This document shows positions 16,255 through 25,843 of a stretch of 64,000 nucleotides of DNA, one piece after another (position 1 is the stretch's first letter; every line of letters begins with the position of its first letter). This stretch comes from an uncultured Mucilaginibacter sp. Lineage in GTDB: Bacteria; Bacteroidota; Bacteroidia; Sphingobacteriales; Sphingobacteriaceae. The stretch is from the NCBI RefSeq assembly GCF_913773635.1, contig NZ_CAJYGQ010000011.1, positions 124,001 through 188,000 of the forward strand, given 5' to 3'. The position numbers and the translations under genes were made by a program. Below the pieces are notes generated by a model. It was not told the DNA's origin and did no database searches. It worked only from the letters and a program-made list of their open reading frames with translations.

Positions 16255-16731
16255 TTAAGTTTTGTTTCGTTTGCTCCTGAAAAACTCACGCACTAGTTCG
16301 GCGCATTCATTTTCTTTTATGCCACCCGTAATGATGGTTTTTGGATGAGTAACCTTTTGGTTAAGCCTGCCAAATCCAAGCCTGGCATCATAGGCACCGA
16401 AAACAATTTTACCTACCTGAAACCAATATGAGGCACCGGCACACATTACACATGGCTCCATAGTAACATAAAGGGTGCAGTCTTTCAAATACTTTCCGCC
16501 TAAATGATTTGCAGCAGCTGTTAATGCCTGCATTTCGGCATGGGCACTAACATCGTTAAGTCGCTCGGTAAGGTTATGACCCCTACCAATAATTTTGCCC
16601 TGGCAGGTAACAATAGCGCCAATTGGTATCTCATCTTCGCTATAGGCCAGCCTTGCTTCCCGCAAGGCTTCACCCATAAAAAATTCATCAGGCGATACGC
16701 TGCCTTCGTTATCAAAACTAATAAAACGCAT
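16255..16731 (-). CDS. tadA: tRNA adenosine deaminase / nucleoside deaminase
   Basis: 158 residues of the cytidine-deaminase fold. The zinc site is H64-A-E66 (proton shuttle E66) with C94 and C97 in PCVMC. The surrounding residues DVSAHAEMQAL and LYVTMEPCVMCAGA are typical of TadA, which converts the wobble adenosine of tRNA-Arg to inosine. A guanine deaminase-like role is less likely. Its ATG overlaps the stop of csaA by one base (TAATG), so the two are translationally coupled. Both products act on tRNA. Confidence 0.9.
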   Translation of the reverse strand: MRFISFDNEGSVSPDEFFMGEALREARLAYSEDEIPIGAIVTCQGKIIGRGHNLTERLNDVSAHAEMQALTAAANHLGGKYLKDCTLYVTMEPCVMCAGASYWFQVGKIVFGAYDARLGFGRLNQKVTHPKTIITGGIKENECAELVREFFRSKRNKT

Positions 16732-17066
16732 TATATAAGTTTGCTTCCGTTAGGTACAGGTTTTTCAACTGTGGTTAATACGATGTCACCATTTTCGTCG
16801 GCAAAGCCGGTAACCAAAAACTGCGACATAAAATTTGCAATTTGTTTTTCAGGGAAGTTTATAACACCAACTATTTGCCTGCCAATTAATTCTTCTTTAG
16901 TGTAATGTTTTGTGATTTGAGCGCTCGACCATTTCTCGCCCAGATCGCCAAAATCCACTCGTATCTGATATGCGGGTTTACGCGCTTTTGGAAAATCTCT
17001 GACTTCTAAAATTGTTCCGGCTCTCAAATCTACTTTTTCAAAATCGTTCCAAGAGATTGTTTCCAT
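16731..17066 (-). CDS. csaA: tRNA-binding protein CsaA
   Basis: 111 residues, one OB-fold domain of the tRNA-binding (EMAP/Trbp111) type. [33 protein letters not shown], split by strands, and [18 protein letters not shown] are the family's signature stretches. CsaA proteins are dimers that bind tRNA and were described as export-related chaperones. It is the first gene of a two-gene operon with tadA. A TATATTTG element ends only five bases before its ATG, which suggests a leaderless or nearly leaderless message. Confidence 0.92.
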   Translation of the reverse strand: METISWNDFEKVDLRAGTILEVRDFPKARKPAYQIRVDFGDLGEKWSSAQITKHYTKEELIGRQIVGVINFPEKQIANFMSQFLVTGFADENGDIVLTTVEKPVPNGSKLI

Positions 17067-17071
17067 GAAGG

Positions 17072-17079
17072 CAAATATA
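17072..17079 (-). promoter_or_regulatory. -7 element directly before csaA
   Basis: TATATTTG on the minus strand ends five bases before the csaA ATG, so the expected transcription start falls at or beside the first codon. Confidence 0.5.
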
Positions 17080-17189
17080 CATTTGTAGTATTAATTACTT
17101 CTGTGATGATAATTAAATTAGATCCATAGCATATTCTTCAACGTGTTTTGCAGGTTAAATACTTAGCTATTAGCTTAAAATACTTTACG

Positions 17190-17197
17190 TACCTTTG
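17190..17197 (+). promoter_or_regulatory. -7 element for the 17.2 kb operon
   Basis: TACCTTTG matches TAnnTTTG and lies ten bases before the ATG at 17208, giving a very short leader. No clear -33 TTG was seen. Confidence 0.5.
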
Positions 17198-17207
17198 CGT
17201 TTAACTC

Positions 17208-17864
17208 ATGGCAAACAAAGCAGTATTAGCAGGAGCAAGTGGTTTAACTGGTGAATACTTGCTTAAAAATATTTTAAGCCAGCCTCACTATGATGAAGTG
17301 ATGGTAATAGTACGTAAGCAGTTACCTATTGAGCATAAAAAGTTAGTACAGCTTATTATTGATTTTGATAAGCTTGACGAAGTTGCTCAATCAATTAATG
17401 GCAATGTCTTCTTTTGCTGTTTAGGCACCACTAAAGCCAAAACACCAGTTATAAAAGAGTACCGCAAAATTGAGCACGACTACCCTGTTCAGTTAGCTCA
17501 AATTGCATCTAGAAATGGCTTTAATCAATTCCATTATATGTCATCAGTTGGTGCAAACAAGAATGCAGGTAATGCGTACTTGAAATTTAAAGGTCAAACT
17601 GAGAATGATATTCAAAAATTAGCTTTTAAAATTATACATATATACAGGCCTTCGGTACTATTAGGTAAACGGAAAGAGTTTAGATTACTTGAAAAGATAG
17701 CTGGTTTAGCTATGAAGTTAATTAATCCATTACTAAAGGGCAATTTACAAAGGTACAAGAGCATATCTGCGATAGCCGTAGCAGATGCTATGTATAAGCA
17801 ATCATTAAAAACAGATGAAGGAACTTTTATCTATCCTTCACATCATATAAAACAATTAGCGTGA
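17208..17864 (+). CDS. NAD(P)-binding Rossmann protein, atypical SDR (HTATIP2-like)
   Basis: 218 residues. The N-terminus AVLAGASGLTGEYLLKNIL carries the GxxGxxG nucleotide-binding pattern. VFFCCLGTTKAKT, FHYMSSVGANKNAGNAYLKFKG (with YxxxK) and IYRPSVLLGKRKEFR are typical of the atypical SDR group that includes human HTATIP2 and many bacterial proteins annotated as oxidoreductase or epimerase. The substrate is unknown. Its stop overlaps the GTG start of the ABC-F gene by four bases (GTGA), so the genes are coupled. A TACCTTTG element lies just upstream. Confidence 0.83.
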   Translation: MANKAVLAGASGLTGEYLLKNILSQPHYDEVMVIVRKQLPIEHKKLVQLIIDFDKLDEVAQSINGNVFFCCLGTTKAKTPVIKEYRKIEHDYPVQLAQIASRNGFNQFHYMSSVGANKNAGNAYLKFKGQTENDIQKLAFKIIHIYRPSVLLGKRKEFRLLEKIAGLAMKLINPLLKGNLQRYKSISAIAVADAMYKQSLKTDEGTFIYPSHHIKQLA

Positions 17865-19729
17865 GCACGTATCTATCAGCAGAAAATTTAGGTCATTCTT
17901 TTCATGACCATTGGCTGTTCCGTAATCTTACTTTAGGCATCAACCGCGGACGACGTGTTGCCTTAGTAGGTGTTAACGGAGCAGGTAAATCTACACTACT
18001 TAAATTACTATCAGGTAAAATAAATCCTACAGAAGGTAAGGTGGTATCACAACGTGATCTTCGTCCAGGATACCTGGAGCAAGATCCGATTTTTGAAAAA
18101 GGTCACACTATCAGTGATTACATTTTTCATAAGGATAATGTGCAACAGCAGCTTATTTTACGTTACGAGCAGTTACTGGAAGAAGAGCCTGATAACCTAA
18201 AAGCTATTGAAAAAATTACCGAGGAATTAAGTGCAGTGAATGCCTGGGAATACGAATATCAAATCAAAAACATCTTAGGACGTTTAGATATTCACCATTT
18301 GGGGCAAAGAATTGATACGCTATCGGGCGGTCAAAAAAAACGTTTGGCTTTAGCTAAGCTATTAATTGAAGATCCGGATATTTATGTTTTAGATGAGCCT
18401 ACCAACCACCTTGACATTGATACCATTGAGTGGTTAGAAAAACTATTAACAGAAGGTGCCAAAACCATACTAATGGTAACACACGATAGGTACTTTTTGG
18501 ATAATGTTTGTAACGAGATTATAGAAATAGACCGCGGTAAGATATTTACCTATAACGGCAACTATCAATACTTCTTAGAAAAGAAAGCCGAACGTGAAGC
18601 CAACCTTGAAGTGCAGTTTCAAAAGAATACTAATTTGCTAAAGAAAGAATTGGAGTGGATGCGAAGACAGCCTCAAGCGCGTGGAACAAAATCGCAGTCA
18701 CGTATCAACGCTTTTTATGAGTTAGAGGAAAAGACTAAGAATGCCGGACCTAACGCTAAGGTTGAGTTGAGCATGAAAACATCTCGCCAGGGCAACAAGA
18801 TTATGGAGGTTAACCAAATTGGCAAAACTTTCCAAGGACGTAAAGTAATTGATAACTTCAGCTATGTGTTTAAGAAAGGCGACCGTATAGGTATTGCCGG
18901 CAAAAATGGAAGTGGTAAATCAACCTTATTAAATATTTTCACAGGGCAGCTACAACCTGATACGGGCAACATCGACAAAGGAGAAACCACGGTAATTGGT
19001 TATTTTAACCAGGCAGGTATGAACTTCAAAGAGGATGAACGCGTAATTGATGTAGTTAAAAATGTGGCCGAATATATTACCATGGCCGACGGCAAGCAAA
19101 TTTCGGCATCGCAATTATTAACGCTGTTTTTATTCCCTCCTGCACGGCAGCACGGGTTTATAAGGTTGCTGAGTGGTGGCGAAAAAAAGCGTTTGCACCT
19201 GCTCAACATCCTGATGAAAAACCCTAACTTTTTAATACTGGATGAGCCTACCAACGATTTGGATATTGACACGTTAAATGTACTGGAGGAGTTTTTGACC
19301 ACTTATGGAGGCATACTTTTAATGGTATCTCATGATAGGTATTTGTTGGATAAATTAACAGATCAGCTTTTTGTAGTAAGTGGTACAGGCGCTGTTGATT
19401 TGTACAACGGCAACTATTCTTCATTCCGCCTTGAGCAGGAAGAGGCAAAGCAAGCGCAGAAACAAAAGCCAGTTGTACAAGCTCCTACCCCAGTTGCACA
19501 AGCTCCAAAAAAGAGCAAACTATCTTTTAAGGAACAAAAAGAATTAGAGACAGCTGAAGCTGATATTGCGAAAATTGAAATACAGATTAAAGAACTCAGC
19601 GAGCAGCTAAATACTATTACGGATCATCAGAAAATAGTTGATATTTCTAACAACATTAAAAAGCTTAACAATGATTTGGATGAAAAAACCATGCGTTGGA
19701 TGGAGCTAACTGAGCTAAAAGAAAATTAA
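17861..19729 (+). CDS. ABC-F family ATP-binding protein
   Basis: 622 residues with two ATPase domains and no membrane part. Domain one has Walker A GVNGAGKST (37-45), signature LSGGQKKRLALAKLL and Walker B YVLDEPTNHLDID. Domain two has GKNGSGKST, LSGGEKKRLHLL and LILDEPTNDLDID. A linker rich in charged helices lies between them and a coiled coil ends the protein. This is the Uup-like subgroup, whose members bind ribosomes or branched nucleic acids rather than transport. The GTG start overlaps the previous stop. It is followed two bases later by the small membrane protein gene. Specific role unknown. Confidence 0.9.
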   Translation: MSTYLSAENLGHSFHDHWLFRNLTLGINRGRRVALVGVNGAGKSTLLKLLSGKINPTEGKVVSQRDLRPGYLEQDPIFEKGHTISDYIFHKDNVQQQLILRYEQLLEEEPDNLKAIEKITEELSAVNAWEYEYQIKNILGRLDIHHLGQRIDTLSGGQKKRLALAKLLIEDPDIYVLDEPTNHLDIDTIEWLEKLLTEGAKTILMVTHDRYFLDNVCNEIIEIDRGKIFTYNGNYQYFLEKKAEREANLEVQFQKNTNLLKKELEWMRRQPQARGTKSQSRINAFYELEEKTKNAGPNAKVELSMKTSRQGNKIMEVNQIGKTFQGRKVIDNFSYVFKKGDRIGIAGKNGSGKSTLLNIFTGQLQPDTGNIDKGETTVIGYFNQAGMNFKEDERVIDVVKNVAEYITMADGKQISASQLLTLFLFPPARQHGFIRLLSGGEKKRLHLLNILMKNPNFLILDEPTNDLDIDTLNVLEEFLTTYGGILLMVSHDRYLLDKLTDQLFVVSGTGAVDLYNGNYSSFRLEQEEAKQAQKQKPVVQAPTPVAQAPKKSKLSFKEQKELETAEADIAKIEIQIKELSEQLNTITDHQKIVDISNNIKKLNNDLDEKTMRWMELTELKEN

Positions 19730-19731
19730 TA

Positions 19732-19971
19732 ATGAATACGTCAGACATTATAGCTTCTGTTGGTGTGATAATCCTATTAATCGGATTTGCACTTAATCTT
19801 TTTAAGAAAATCACATCAGAAAGCAAAGCTTATGCTTTAATGAATTTTGTTGGGGCTGGCTTATGCGGCTATTCATCGTACTTGATTAGCTTTTATCCGT
19901 TTGTAATTTTAGAGTGCATTTGGGCGTTTGTAGCATTAGTATCATTATTTAAAGTTCCACGTGGAACGTAA
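19732..19971 (+). CDS. small membrane protein, CBU_0592-like
   Basis: 79 residues with about three hydrophobic segments (IIASVGVIILLIGFALNLF, AYALMNFVGAGLCGYSSYLI and FVILECIWAFVALVSLF). The layout and the SYLISFYPFVILECIW stretch resemble the CBU_0592 family of small membrane proteins of unknown function. It starts two bases after the ABC-F stop. Its last codons, encoding KVPRGT and stop, are made by a parS-like palindrome (19953-19968), so the C-terminus may be dictated by the DNA site. Confidence 0.7.
   Translation: MNTSDIIASVGVIILLIGFALNLFKKITSESKAYALMNFVGAGLCGYSSYLISFYPFVILECIWAFVALVSLFKVPRGT
19953..19968. promoter_or_regulatory. parS-like site inside a coding end
   Basis: GTTCCACGTGGAAC (19954-19967) is a perfect 14-base palindrome of the parS type found in many bacteria. 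It covers the last codons of the small membrane protein. A second copy lies 43 bases downstream. Confidence 0.75.
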
Positions 19972-19995
19972 TATTACCAGTTGTAATTTTGTAAC

Positions 19996-20011
19996 TGTTC
20001 CACGTGGAACA
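19996..20011. promoter_or_regulatory. parS-like site before mnmG
   Basis: TGTTCCACGTGGAACA is a perfect 16-base palindrome, one of the standard forms of parS. It lies immediately upstream of the GGAGG ribosome site of mnmG. In many bacteria mnmG (gidA) is close to the origin and to par genes. Confidence 0.8.
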
Positions 20012-20023
20012 TTGGAGGTTTAG

Positions 20024-21886
20024 ATGTTTAAAAAATATGATGTAATAGTAGCTGGTGCTGGTCATGCTGGTTGTGAGGCCGCTGCTGCCGCTGCAAATAT
20101 GGGTTCGTCGGTATTGCTAATAACCATGAATATGGGCACTATCGCACAAATGAGTTGTAACCCTGCAATGGGAGGTGTGGCTAAAGGACAAATAGTACGT
20201 GAGGTTGATGCGTTGGGAGGATTATCAGGTATTATAGCCGACAAAACAACTATACAATTTCGTATGCTTAACTTGTCGAAGGGACCCGCAATGTGGAGCC
20301 CCCGCGCGCAGAATGATCGGATGCGTTTCGCAGAAGAATGGCGTTTAGCATTGGAGGCTATACCAAATTTAGATATATGGCAGGACACTGTTACTTCGCT
20401 TATTGTAAAAAATGAAACAGTTACAGGTATAAAAACATCCTTAGGAGTAGAGATAGAATGTGACGCTGTAGTACTTACTAATGGCACCTTTTTAAATGGT
20501 GTAATCCACATAGGCGAAAAGCGTTTCGGTGGCGGCAGAACAGGCGAAAAATCAGCTACTGGCTTAACAGAGCAACTTGTTGAATTAGGATTTGAGGCCG
20601 GCCGAATGAAGACAGGTACGCCACCACGTATTGACGGACGCACCCTGAATTATTCGGTAATGGAAGAGCAATGGGGCGACGAAAACCCAGGCAGATTTTC
20701 ATTTACAGATGTTGAACGACCAACTGAAAAACGTTGTTGCTGGATAACCTATACAAACGCCGCTGTACACGAAACATTGAAAGAAGGTTTTGAAAAATCT
20801 CCAATGTTTACCGGGCGTATCAAAGGATTAGGTCCCCGCTATTGTCCATCAATAGAAGATAAAATTAACAGGTTTGCAGAGCGCGAACGTCACCAGATAT
20901 TTGTAGAACCCGAAGGATTCAATACCGTGGAAATTTATGTAAACGGGTTTTCTACATCATTACCAGAAGATGTACAGTACCGTGCACTTACACAAATTCC
21001 AGGTTTTGAAAATGCAAAAATGTTCCGACCTGGCTATGCAATTGAGTATGACTACTTCCCTCCTACCCAACTTAGTTTAACACTTGAAACAAAAAAAATA
21101 AGCAACTTATTTTTAGCAGGTCAGATAAATGGTACTACCGGTTATGAGGAAGCAGCATCACAAGGACTAATTGCCGGTATAAACGCGCATCAAAAAGTTC
21201 ATGACAAACATGAACTCATTATGAAAAGATCCGATTCTTACATAGGCGTTTTGATTGATGACTTAGTTACAAAAGGTACTGAAGAACCATACCGCATGTT
21301 TACTTCACGTGCTGAACATAGGTTATTGCTGAGACAGGATAATGCTGATATTCGCTTATCACCAGTTGGTAACGAATTAGGATTAATTAGTGATGAGCGT
21401 TTGGATAAGGTAAATCAAAAGATCAAAAACTCTGATGATATTGTGAAGTACGCTAAAACCAAATCAGTTGAGGCCGCGTCATTAAACTCTTTACTTGAAG
21501 AATTAGGTACTACTCCCCTGTCACAGAATGTAAAGCTGGTATCATTAATTGGCCGACCACAGGTTGGATTTAAAGATTTGCGAAAAGCTGATAGCTCATT
21601 AAATGAATTACTTTCAGCATACGATAAAGAAACAATTGAACAAGCTGAAATAAAAATCAAATACGAGAGTTATTTTGATAAAGAGTTGGAAATTGTCGAT
21701 CGCATGAGAAAAATGGAGGATAAAGAAATTAATCCTGATTTCAATTACCAACAACTGCAATCTTTATCGAAAGAAGCACGCGAAAAGCTGATGCGTATAA
21801 AGCCAAGAACATTGGGACAGGCATCGAGAATTTCGGGAGTATCTCCTTCAGATATTTCAGTACTAATGGTTCATATATCACGATGA
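20024..21886 (+). CDS. mnmG: tRNA uridine-5-carboxymethylaminomethyl modification enzyme MnmG
   Basis: 620 residues, full length. The FAD-binding motif is [12 protein letters not shown] near the start, followed by [18 protein letters not shown], both diagnostic of MnmG. The substrate region has [14 protein letters not shown], and the C-terminal helical domain ends [15 protein letters not shown]. With MnmE it installs the carboxymethylaminomethyl group on wobble uridines of several tRNAs, using FAD and methylene-tetrahydrofolate. A strong GGAGG precedes the ATG, which is unusual in this phylum. Two parS-like palindromes lie directly upstream, and a hairpin terminator follows. Confidence 0.97.
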   Translation: MFKKYDVIVAGAGHAGCEAAAAAANMGSSVLLITMNMGTIAQMSCNPAMGGVAKGQIVREVDALGGLSGIIADKTTIQFRMLNLSKGPAMWSPRAQNDRMRFAEEWRLALEAIPNLDIWQDTVTSLIVKNETVTGIKTSLGVEIECDAVVLTNGTFLNGVIHIGEKRFGGGRTGEKSATGLTEQLVELGFEAGRMKTGTPPRIDGRTLNYSVMEEQWGDENPGRFSFTDVERPTEKRCCWITYTNAAVHETLKEGFEKSPMFTGRIKGLGPRYCPSIEDKINRFAERERHQIFVEPEGFNTVEIYVNGFSTSLPEDVQYRALTQIPGFENAKMFRPGYAIEYDYFPPTQLSLTLETKKISNLFLAGQINGTTGYEEAASQGLIAGINAHQKVHDKHELIMKRSDSYIGVLIDDLVTKGTEEPYRMFTSRAEHRLLLRQDNADIRLSPVGNELGLISDERLDKVNQKIKNSDDIVKYAKTKSVEAASLNSLLEELGTTPLSQNVKLVSLIGRPQVGFKDLRKADSSLNELLSAYDKETIEQAEIKIKYESYFDKELEIVDRMRKMEDKEINPDFNYQQLQSLSKEAREKLMRIKPRTLGQASRISGVSPSDISVLMVHISR

Positions 21887-21924
21887 GGTAAACTGGAGCA
21901 AAAAAATTGAAAATTGCACTAAAA

Positions 21925-21967
21925 AATGGCTTTAATAAATAGGTATTAAAGCCATTATCTTTTATTT
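21925..21967 (+). terminator. terminator after mnmG
   Basis: A 13-bp perfect stem (AATGGCTTTAATA and its complement) with a six-base loop, followed by a T-rich tail, 38 bases after the mnmG stop. Confidence 0.85.
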
Positions 21968-22016
21968 TTAATATAAGAGTATCAAAATAGCTAAAAATCG
22001 CTTATAACGCTTAAAA

Positions 22017-23672
22017 ATGCCTAATTACAGCATCTTCAAAATTTCTTCTTATTATTTAATAGTTTTTTTGCTTTTATTATTGATTGGTTGCGCAAGTATA
22101 CAAAGACCACAAGGTGGTCCCCGAGATCGTACGCCTCCAAAAATTTTGAAGGCTACACCCGAAAATAAAACCAGGAGATTTTCTGCTAAACAAATTCAAA
22201 TTGATTTTGACGAATACTTTAAACTTAACAACCCTTATACCGAAGTAAGCATAAGTCCGGCATTTGAGAAACAGCCGGAGTATGTTACCAAAGGGCAGAG
22301 TTTAATTATTAAGCTAAATGATTCTTTGCTTAAAAATACTACTTACGTTTTTAACTTCGGTAAATCCATTGCCGATGTAAATGAGTCAAACGAATTAAAA
22401 AATTTCACTTACGTGTTTTCTACCGGTGATCAGATAGATTCACTTAGTATTAGCGGAAAGGTAAATAATACACTTACTTCTCAACCTGAAAAAGAAACAA
22501 CAGTTATGATTTTCCCGGCAGCAAAGGATACTGCAATGTTTGGGAAAAAGAAGCCATCCTATTTTACTACTACCGACTCATCGGGAAATTTCTCATTGAA
22601 TAACCTGCATGAAGGTGAGTACACCATTTATGCATTGAAGGAACAATCTGGCGACAAAATTTATAACAGCGATAATGAGCTCATTGCTTTTTTTAATAAA
22701 CCCATAATTTTAAAAAGTGATGTATCAAATATCCAGTTAAATTTATTTAAACAAGCACCTGAAAAGTTTAGGGTAACCACTAAGCGCTTTGATAATGATG
22801 GTAAGGTCTCCCTCATATTCAATAAGCCATTGAATAAGCCATCGCTTAAAGTAAATTTTCCTGCAGGCCTAGACGCACAAAAGATAGTTGATTTTACTAA
22901 AACACGTGATAGTGCATTAGTATTTTTCCGCAATATGGACTTTGATAGCTTAAGTTTAGCCATAGCCGATGACGGAAAATTTATAGATACCATTGCACTA
23001 AGAAAAGGCAGAAATGAGGCTTTTAAAAGAAACGTTACCCTAGGTTATAACATCAACATTGACAACAAGTTAAGGCCAGGATCGGACTTGATTTTAACTG
23101 CAAATTTACCCTTAGAGTCTTTTGATTTCAGCAAGATTAAATTGCGCGAAGATTCAAATACAGTAAATAATTTATCGATAGTTAAAGACCCTACAAATCA
23201 ACGCAAATTGATTGTTAAATACCGTTGGAAACAAAACACGCGTTATGAACTTCAATTTGCCGACGAAGCCTTAACTAACATATATGGTGATAAAAACAAA
23301 GAATTTAACAAACGCTTCAACATTGATAAGCCTGAAAACTACGGTACCCTTACCTTAAAAGTTACCGTACCTGATACCAGCAAAAGCTACATTGTGGAGA
23401 TACAAAATGAAAAGAAAGCTACGCTTCAAACTGATGTTATCACCAAAAATACATCCATTTTATATCGTAACTTCTTTACCGGCAAATACACTATAAAGGT
23501 TACTTACGATGCCAATAAGAACAAAAAGGCAGACAGTGGTAATGTTAAATTAAAACAGTATCCCGAAAAAACATGGTTTAGCGATAAGGAGCTTACCCTT
23601 AGGCCAAACTGGGAAATGGAAGAACCTTTAATAATACCTAAAGAAGAAGCAGATCCAAAACCTACTCAGTAA
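22017..23672 (+). CDS. lipoprotein with N-terminal Ig-like domain
   Basis: 551 residues. The hydrophobic leader ends in a lipobox, LLIGCAS, so the protein is probably anchored by Cys. It then has RPQGGPRDRTPPKILKATPE and a bacterial Ig-like (SbsA-type) domain, with IQIDFDEYFKLNNP and SLIIKLNDSLLKNTTYVF. Later beta-rich segments include a carboxypeptidase-regulatory-like stretch (SSGNFSLNNLHEGEYTIYALKE). Proteins of this make-up are common in Bacteroidota, and their role is unknown. Its 3' end overlaps the convergent carbonic anhydrase gene by 11 bases. Confidence 0.8.
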   Translation: MPNYSIFKISSYYLIVFLLLLLIGCASIQRPQGGPRDRTPPKILKATPENKTRRFSAKQIQIDFDEYFKLNNPYTEVSISPAFEKQPEYVTKGQSLIIKLNDSLLKNTTYVFNFGKSIADVNESNELKNFTYVFSTGDQIDSLSISGKVNNTLTSQPEKETTVMIFPAAKDTAMFGKKKPSYFTTTDSSGNFSLNNLHEGEYTIYALKEQSGDKIYNSDNELIAFFNKPIILKSDVSNIQLNLFKQAPEKFRVTTKRFDNDGKVSLIFNKPLNKPSLKVNFPAGLDAQKIVDFTKTRDSALVFFRNMDFDSLSLAIADDGKFIDTIALRKGRNEAFKRNVTLGYNINIDNKLRPGSDLILTANLPLESFDFSKIKLREDSNTVNNLSIVKDPTNQRKLIVKYRWKQNTRYELQFADEALTNIYGDKNKEFNKRFNIDKPENYGTLTLKVTVPDTSKSYIVEIQNEKKATLQTDVITKNTSILYRNFFTGKYTIKVTYDANKNKKADSGNVKLKQYPEKTWFSDKELTLRPNWEMEEPLIIPKEEADPKPTQ

Positions 23673-24174
23673 ACCAACTGGAATATAGGTTATAATTATG
23701 CGGTAATTTTTGTAGTAAAGCCAATTGCTCCTCGGTAAGTGGCTTTATTTTTTTTGCAGGGGTACCTGCGTACAGGTAACCCGATTCACAAATGGTACGC
23801 TCGAGCACAACGGCGCCAGCAGCAATTATCACGTTTGATTGCACAACAGCATCATCCATAACAATTGCACCCATACCTACCAATACATAATCATCTAATT
23901 TACAGCCGTGTATAATAGCATTATGCCCAACCGATACATAATTACCGATGGTAGTTGATGCCTTCAAATAAGTTGCATGAACACAAACACCATCCTGAAT
24001 ATTGCTATGATGGCCAACAGTAACGCTATTCACATCACCCCTGATTACGGCATTAAACCATACCGAACATTTATCGCCTATAGTAACATCGCCGACTATT
24101 GTAGCATTTGGTGCAACAAAGCAATCTTCGGCTATAATGGGAAACTTATCTTTTACGGGAAGAATTAAAGGCAT
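23662..24174 (-). CDS. gamma carbonic anhydrase family protein
   Basis: 170 residues of hexapeptide repeats forming a left-handed beta helix. The three zinc-binding histidines expected of gamma carbonic anhydrases are at H66 (VCVHAT), H84 (SVGHNA) and H89 (IIHGC). RGDVNSVTVGHHSNIQDG, here at about 45-62, is the family signature. Bacterial homologues (YrdA, PaaY-like) hydrate carbon dioxide or have related thioesterase or unknown activities, so the assignment is to the family. It lies 42 bases after the nadB stop on the same strand, and may be co-transcribed with nadB. Confidence 0.9.
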   Translation of the reverse strand: MPLILPVKDKFPIIAEDCFVAPNATIVGDVTIGDKCSVWFNAVIRGDVNSVTVGHHSNIQDGVCVHATYLKASTTIGNYVSVGHNAIIHGCKLDDYVLVGMGAIVMDDAVVQSNVIIAAGAVVLERTICESGYLYAGTPAKKIKPLTEEQLALLQKLPHNYNLYSSWFTE

Positions 24175-24216
24175 GATATCGTTTAAATATATTTATCAGT
24201 CTATTATAAGTTTTAT

Positions 24217-25809
24217 TTAGAACACCGTATCCTCTAAAACCTCCATATGCTCCGGATAATCGGTAGTATAATGCAGTCCCCTACTCTCCTTACGAGCCAT
24301 AGCCGATTTTACAACCAGGTATGATACTTGTATCAAATTACGCAGTTCACAAAGTTTTACTGATAACTTTGTCTTCTTGTAGAACTCCTCCGTTTCGTCG
24401 TGTAAAAACTTCAAACGGCGCATGGCACGGTCTAACCTGAAATCGGAACGAACAATGCCCACATAGTCGTTCATTAGCTTTTGCATCTCGCGTACGTTGT
24501 GCGTAACTAATATATCTTCATTCGATAACTGAACGCCCTTTTCATCCCAGTCTGGTATATTATCAGGTATCTGGTTAGTTTCAAAATCTATAATGGCGTT
24601 TTCGTAAATACGGTGAGCAAATACCAAAGCTTCTAATAAAGAATTGGATGCCAATCTGTTCGCACCATGTAATCCTGTTGATGCACATTCACCGCAGGAG
24701 TATAACCGCTGGATAGATGACTTACCCACATGGTCAACAAGCACCCCACCACACATATAATGACAAGCCGGCGTTACAGGTATCATGTCTTTGGTCATAT
24801 CAATACCTATATCTAAACACTTGGCATATATATTAGGGAAATGCGCTAAAATATCTGCCTTCTTTTTGTGGCGTACATCTAAATAAACATAATCTTCGCC
24901 TGATTTTTTGATTTCAGCATCTATAGCACGCGCAACAATATCACGTGGTGCAAGTGACTTACGTGAATCATACTCGTGCATAAACTCTTCACCATTTGTA
25001 CGCTTTAATACACCGCCAAACCCACGCACTGCCTCTGATATTAAAAATGAGGGATATTCACCCGGATTGTACAGTGCAGTAGGATGAAATTGTATAAACT
25101 CCATATTACGTACCTTGCCTTTAGCACGGTATACCATAGCAACACCATCACCGGTAGCAATAACCGGGTTAGTGGTTGTAGCATATATATGCCCTGCCCC
25201 GCCAGATGCCATTACAGTTACTTTGGCTTTAATAGTTTCAACCTCCTTGGTCTCTGTATTGAAGGCGTAAATACCATAGCAGGTTATGTCTTTACTTTGC
25301 TTATCCACAAATTGGCCCAGGTGATGTTGAGTAATTAAATCAACGGCGAAATGGTGGGTTAAAATTTCAATATTTGGGTTTTGGTGAATTTGCTGTAACA
25401 AGGCACGCTCCATTTCAAACCCGGTAATATCCTTATAATGGAGTACGCGGTATTCAGAATGGCCACCTTCTTTGGCTAAATCATAATCGCCGGATTTTGT
25501 ACGATCAAAATTTGTACCGTAATCAATAATCTCACGTATGCGCTCCGGACCTTCTTCAACCACTATGCGCACTACCTCTTCATCACAAAGCCCGTCGCCG
25601 GCTATCAACGTATCTTCAATATGCTTTTCAAACGAATCTTCTTTTTTATCCACAACTACGGCAACACCACCTTGTGCATATTTTGTGTTCGATTCATCTT
25701 CGCTGGCTTTGGTAACTATCAGTACCTTACCATGTTTGGCAGCTTTAAGTGCAAAACTTAATCCGGCTATGCCCGAACCAACTACCAGGAAATCCACATT
25801 TCTAATCAT
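24217..25809 (-). CDS. nadB: L-aspartate oxidase NadB
   Basis: 530 residues, full length. The FAD-binding start is FLVVGSGIAGLSFALKAAKHG, here about residues 7-27, with SNTKYAQGGVAVVV after it. The active-site region has FIQFHPTALY, and the capping and C-terminal parts carry ACHYMCGG, SCGECASTGLHGANRLASNSLLEALVF and ESRGLHYTTDYPE. It oxidises L-aspartate to iminoaspartate, the first step of de novo NAD synthesis, and hands it to NadA. nadA is divergent across a 413-base gap that also looks like a replication origin. Confidence 0.96.
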   Translation of the reverse strand: MIRNVDFLVVGSGIAGLSFALKAAKHGKVLIVTKASEDESNTKYAQGGVAVVVDKKEDSFEKHIEDTLIAGDGLCDEEVVRIVVEEGPERIREIIDYGTNFDRTKSGDYDLAKEGGHSEYRVLHYKDITGFEMERALLQQIHQNPNIEILTHHFAVDLITQHHLGQFVDKQSKDITCYGIYAFNTETKEVETIKAKVTVMASGGAGHIYATTTNPVIATGDGVAMVYRAKGKVRNMEFIQFHPTALYNPGEYPSFLISEAVRGFGGVLKRTNGEEFMHEYDSRKSLAPRDIVARAIDAEIKKSGEDYVYLDVRHKKKADILAHFPNIYAKCLDIGIDMTKDMIPVTPACHYMCGGVLVDHVGKSSIQRLYSCGECASTGLHGANRLASNSLLEALVFAHRIYENAIIDFETNQIPDNIPDWDEKGVQLSNEDILVTHNVREMQKLMNDYVGIVRSDFRLDRAMRRLKFLHDETEEFYKKTKLSVKLCELRNLIQVSYLVVKSAMARKESRGLHYTTDYPEHMEVLEDTVF

Positions 25810-25843
25810 AAATAGTGTCTACAATGTGTAAAAGTAATACTTG

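Noticed and set aside
20062..20643. 193-codon minus-strand frame inside mnmG
   Set aside because: It lies fully within the mnmG coding region, which is conserved in its own frame. Its long length comes from codon usage of mnmG.
24940..24955. TCACGTGG in nadB as a parS site
   Set aside because: The flanks do not form a palindrome beyond CACGTG.
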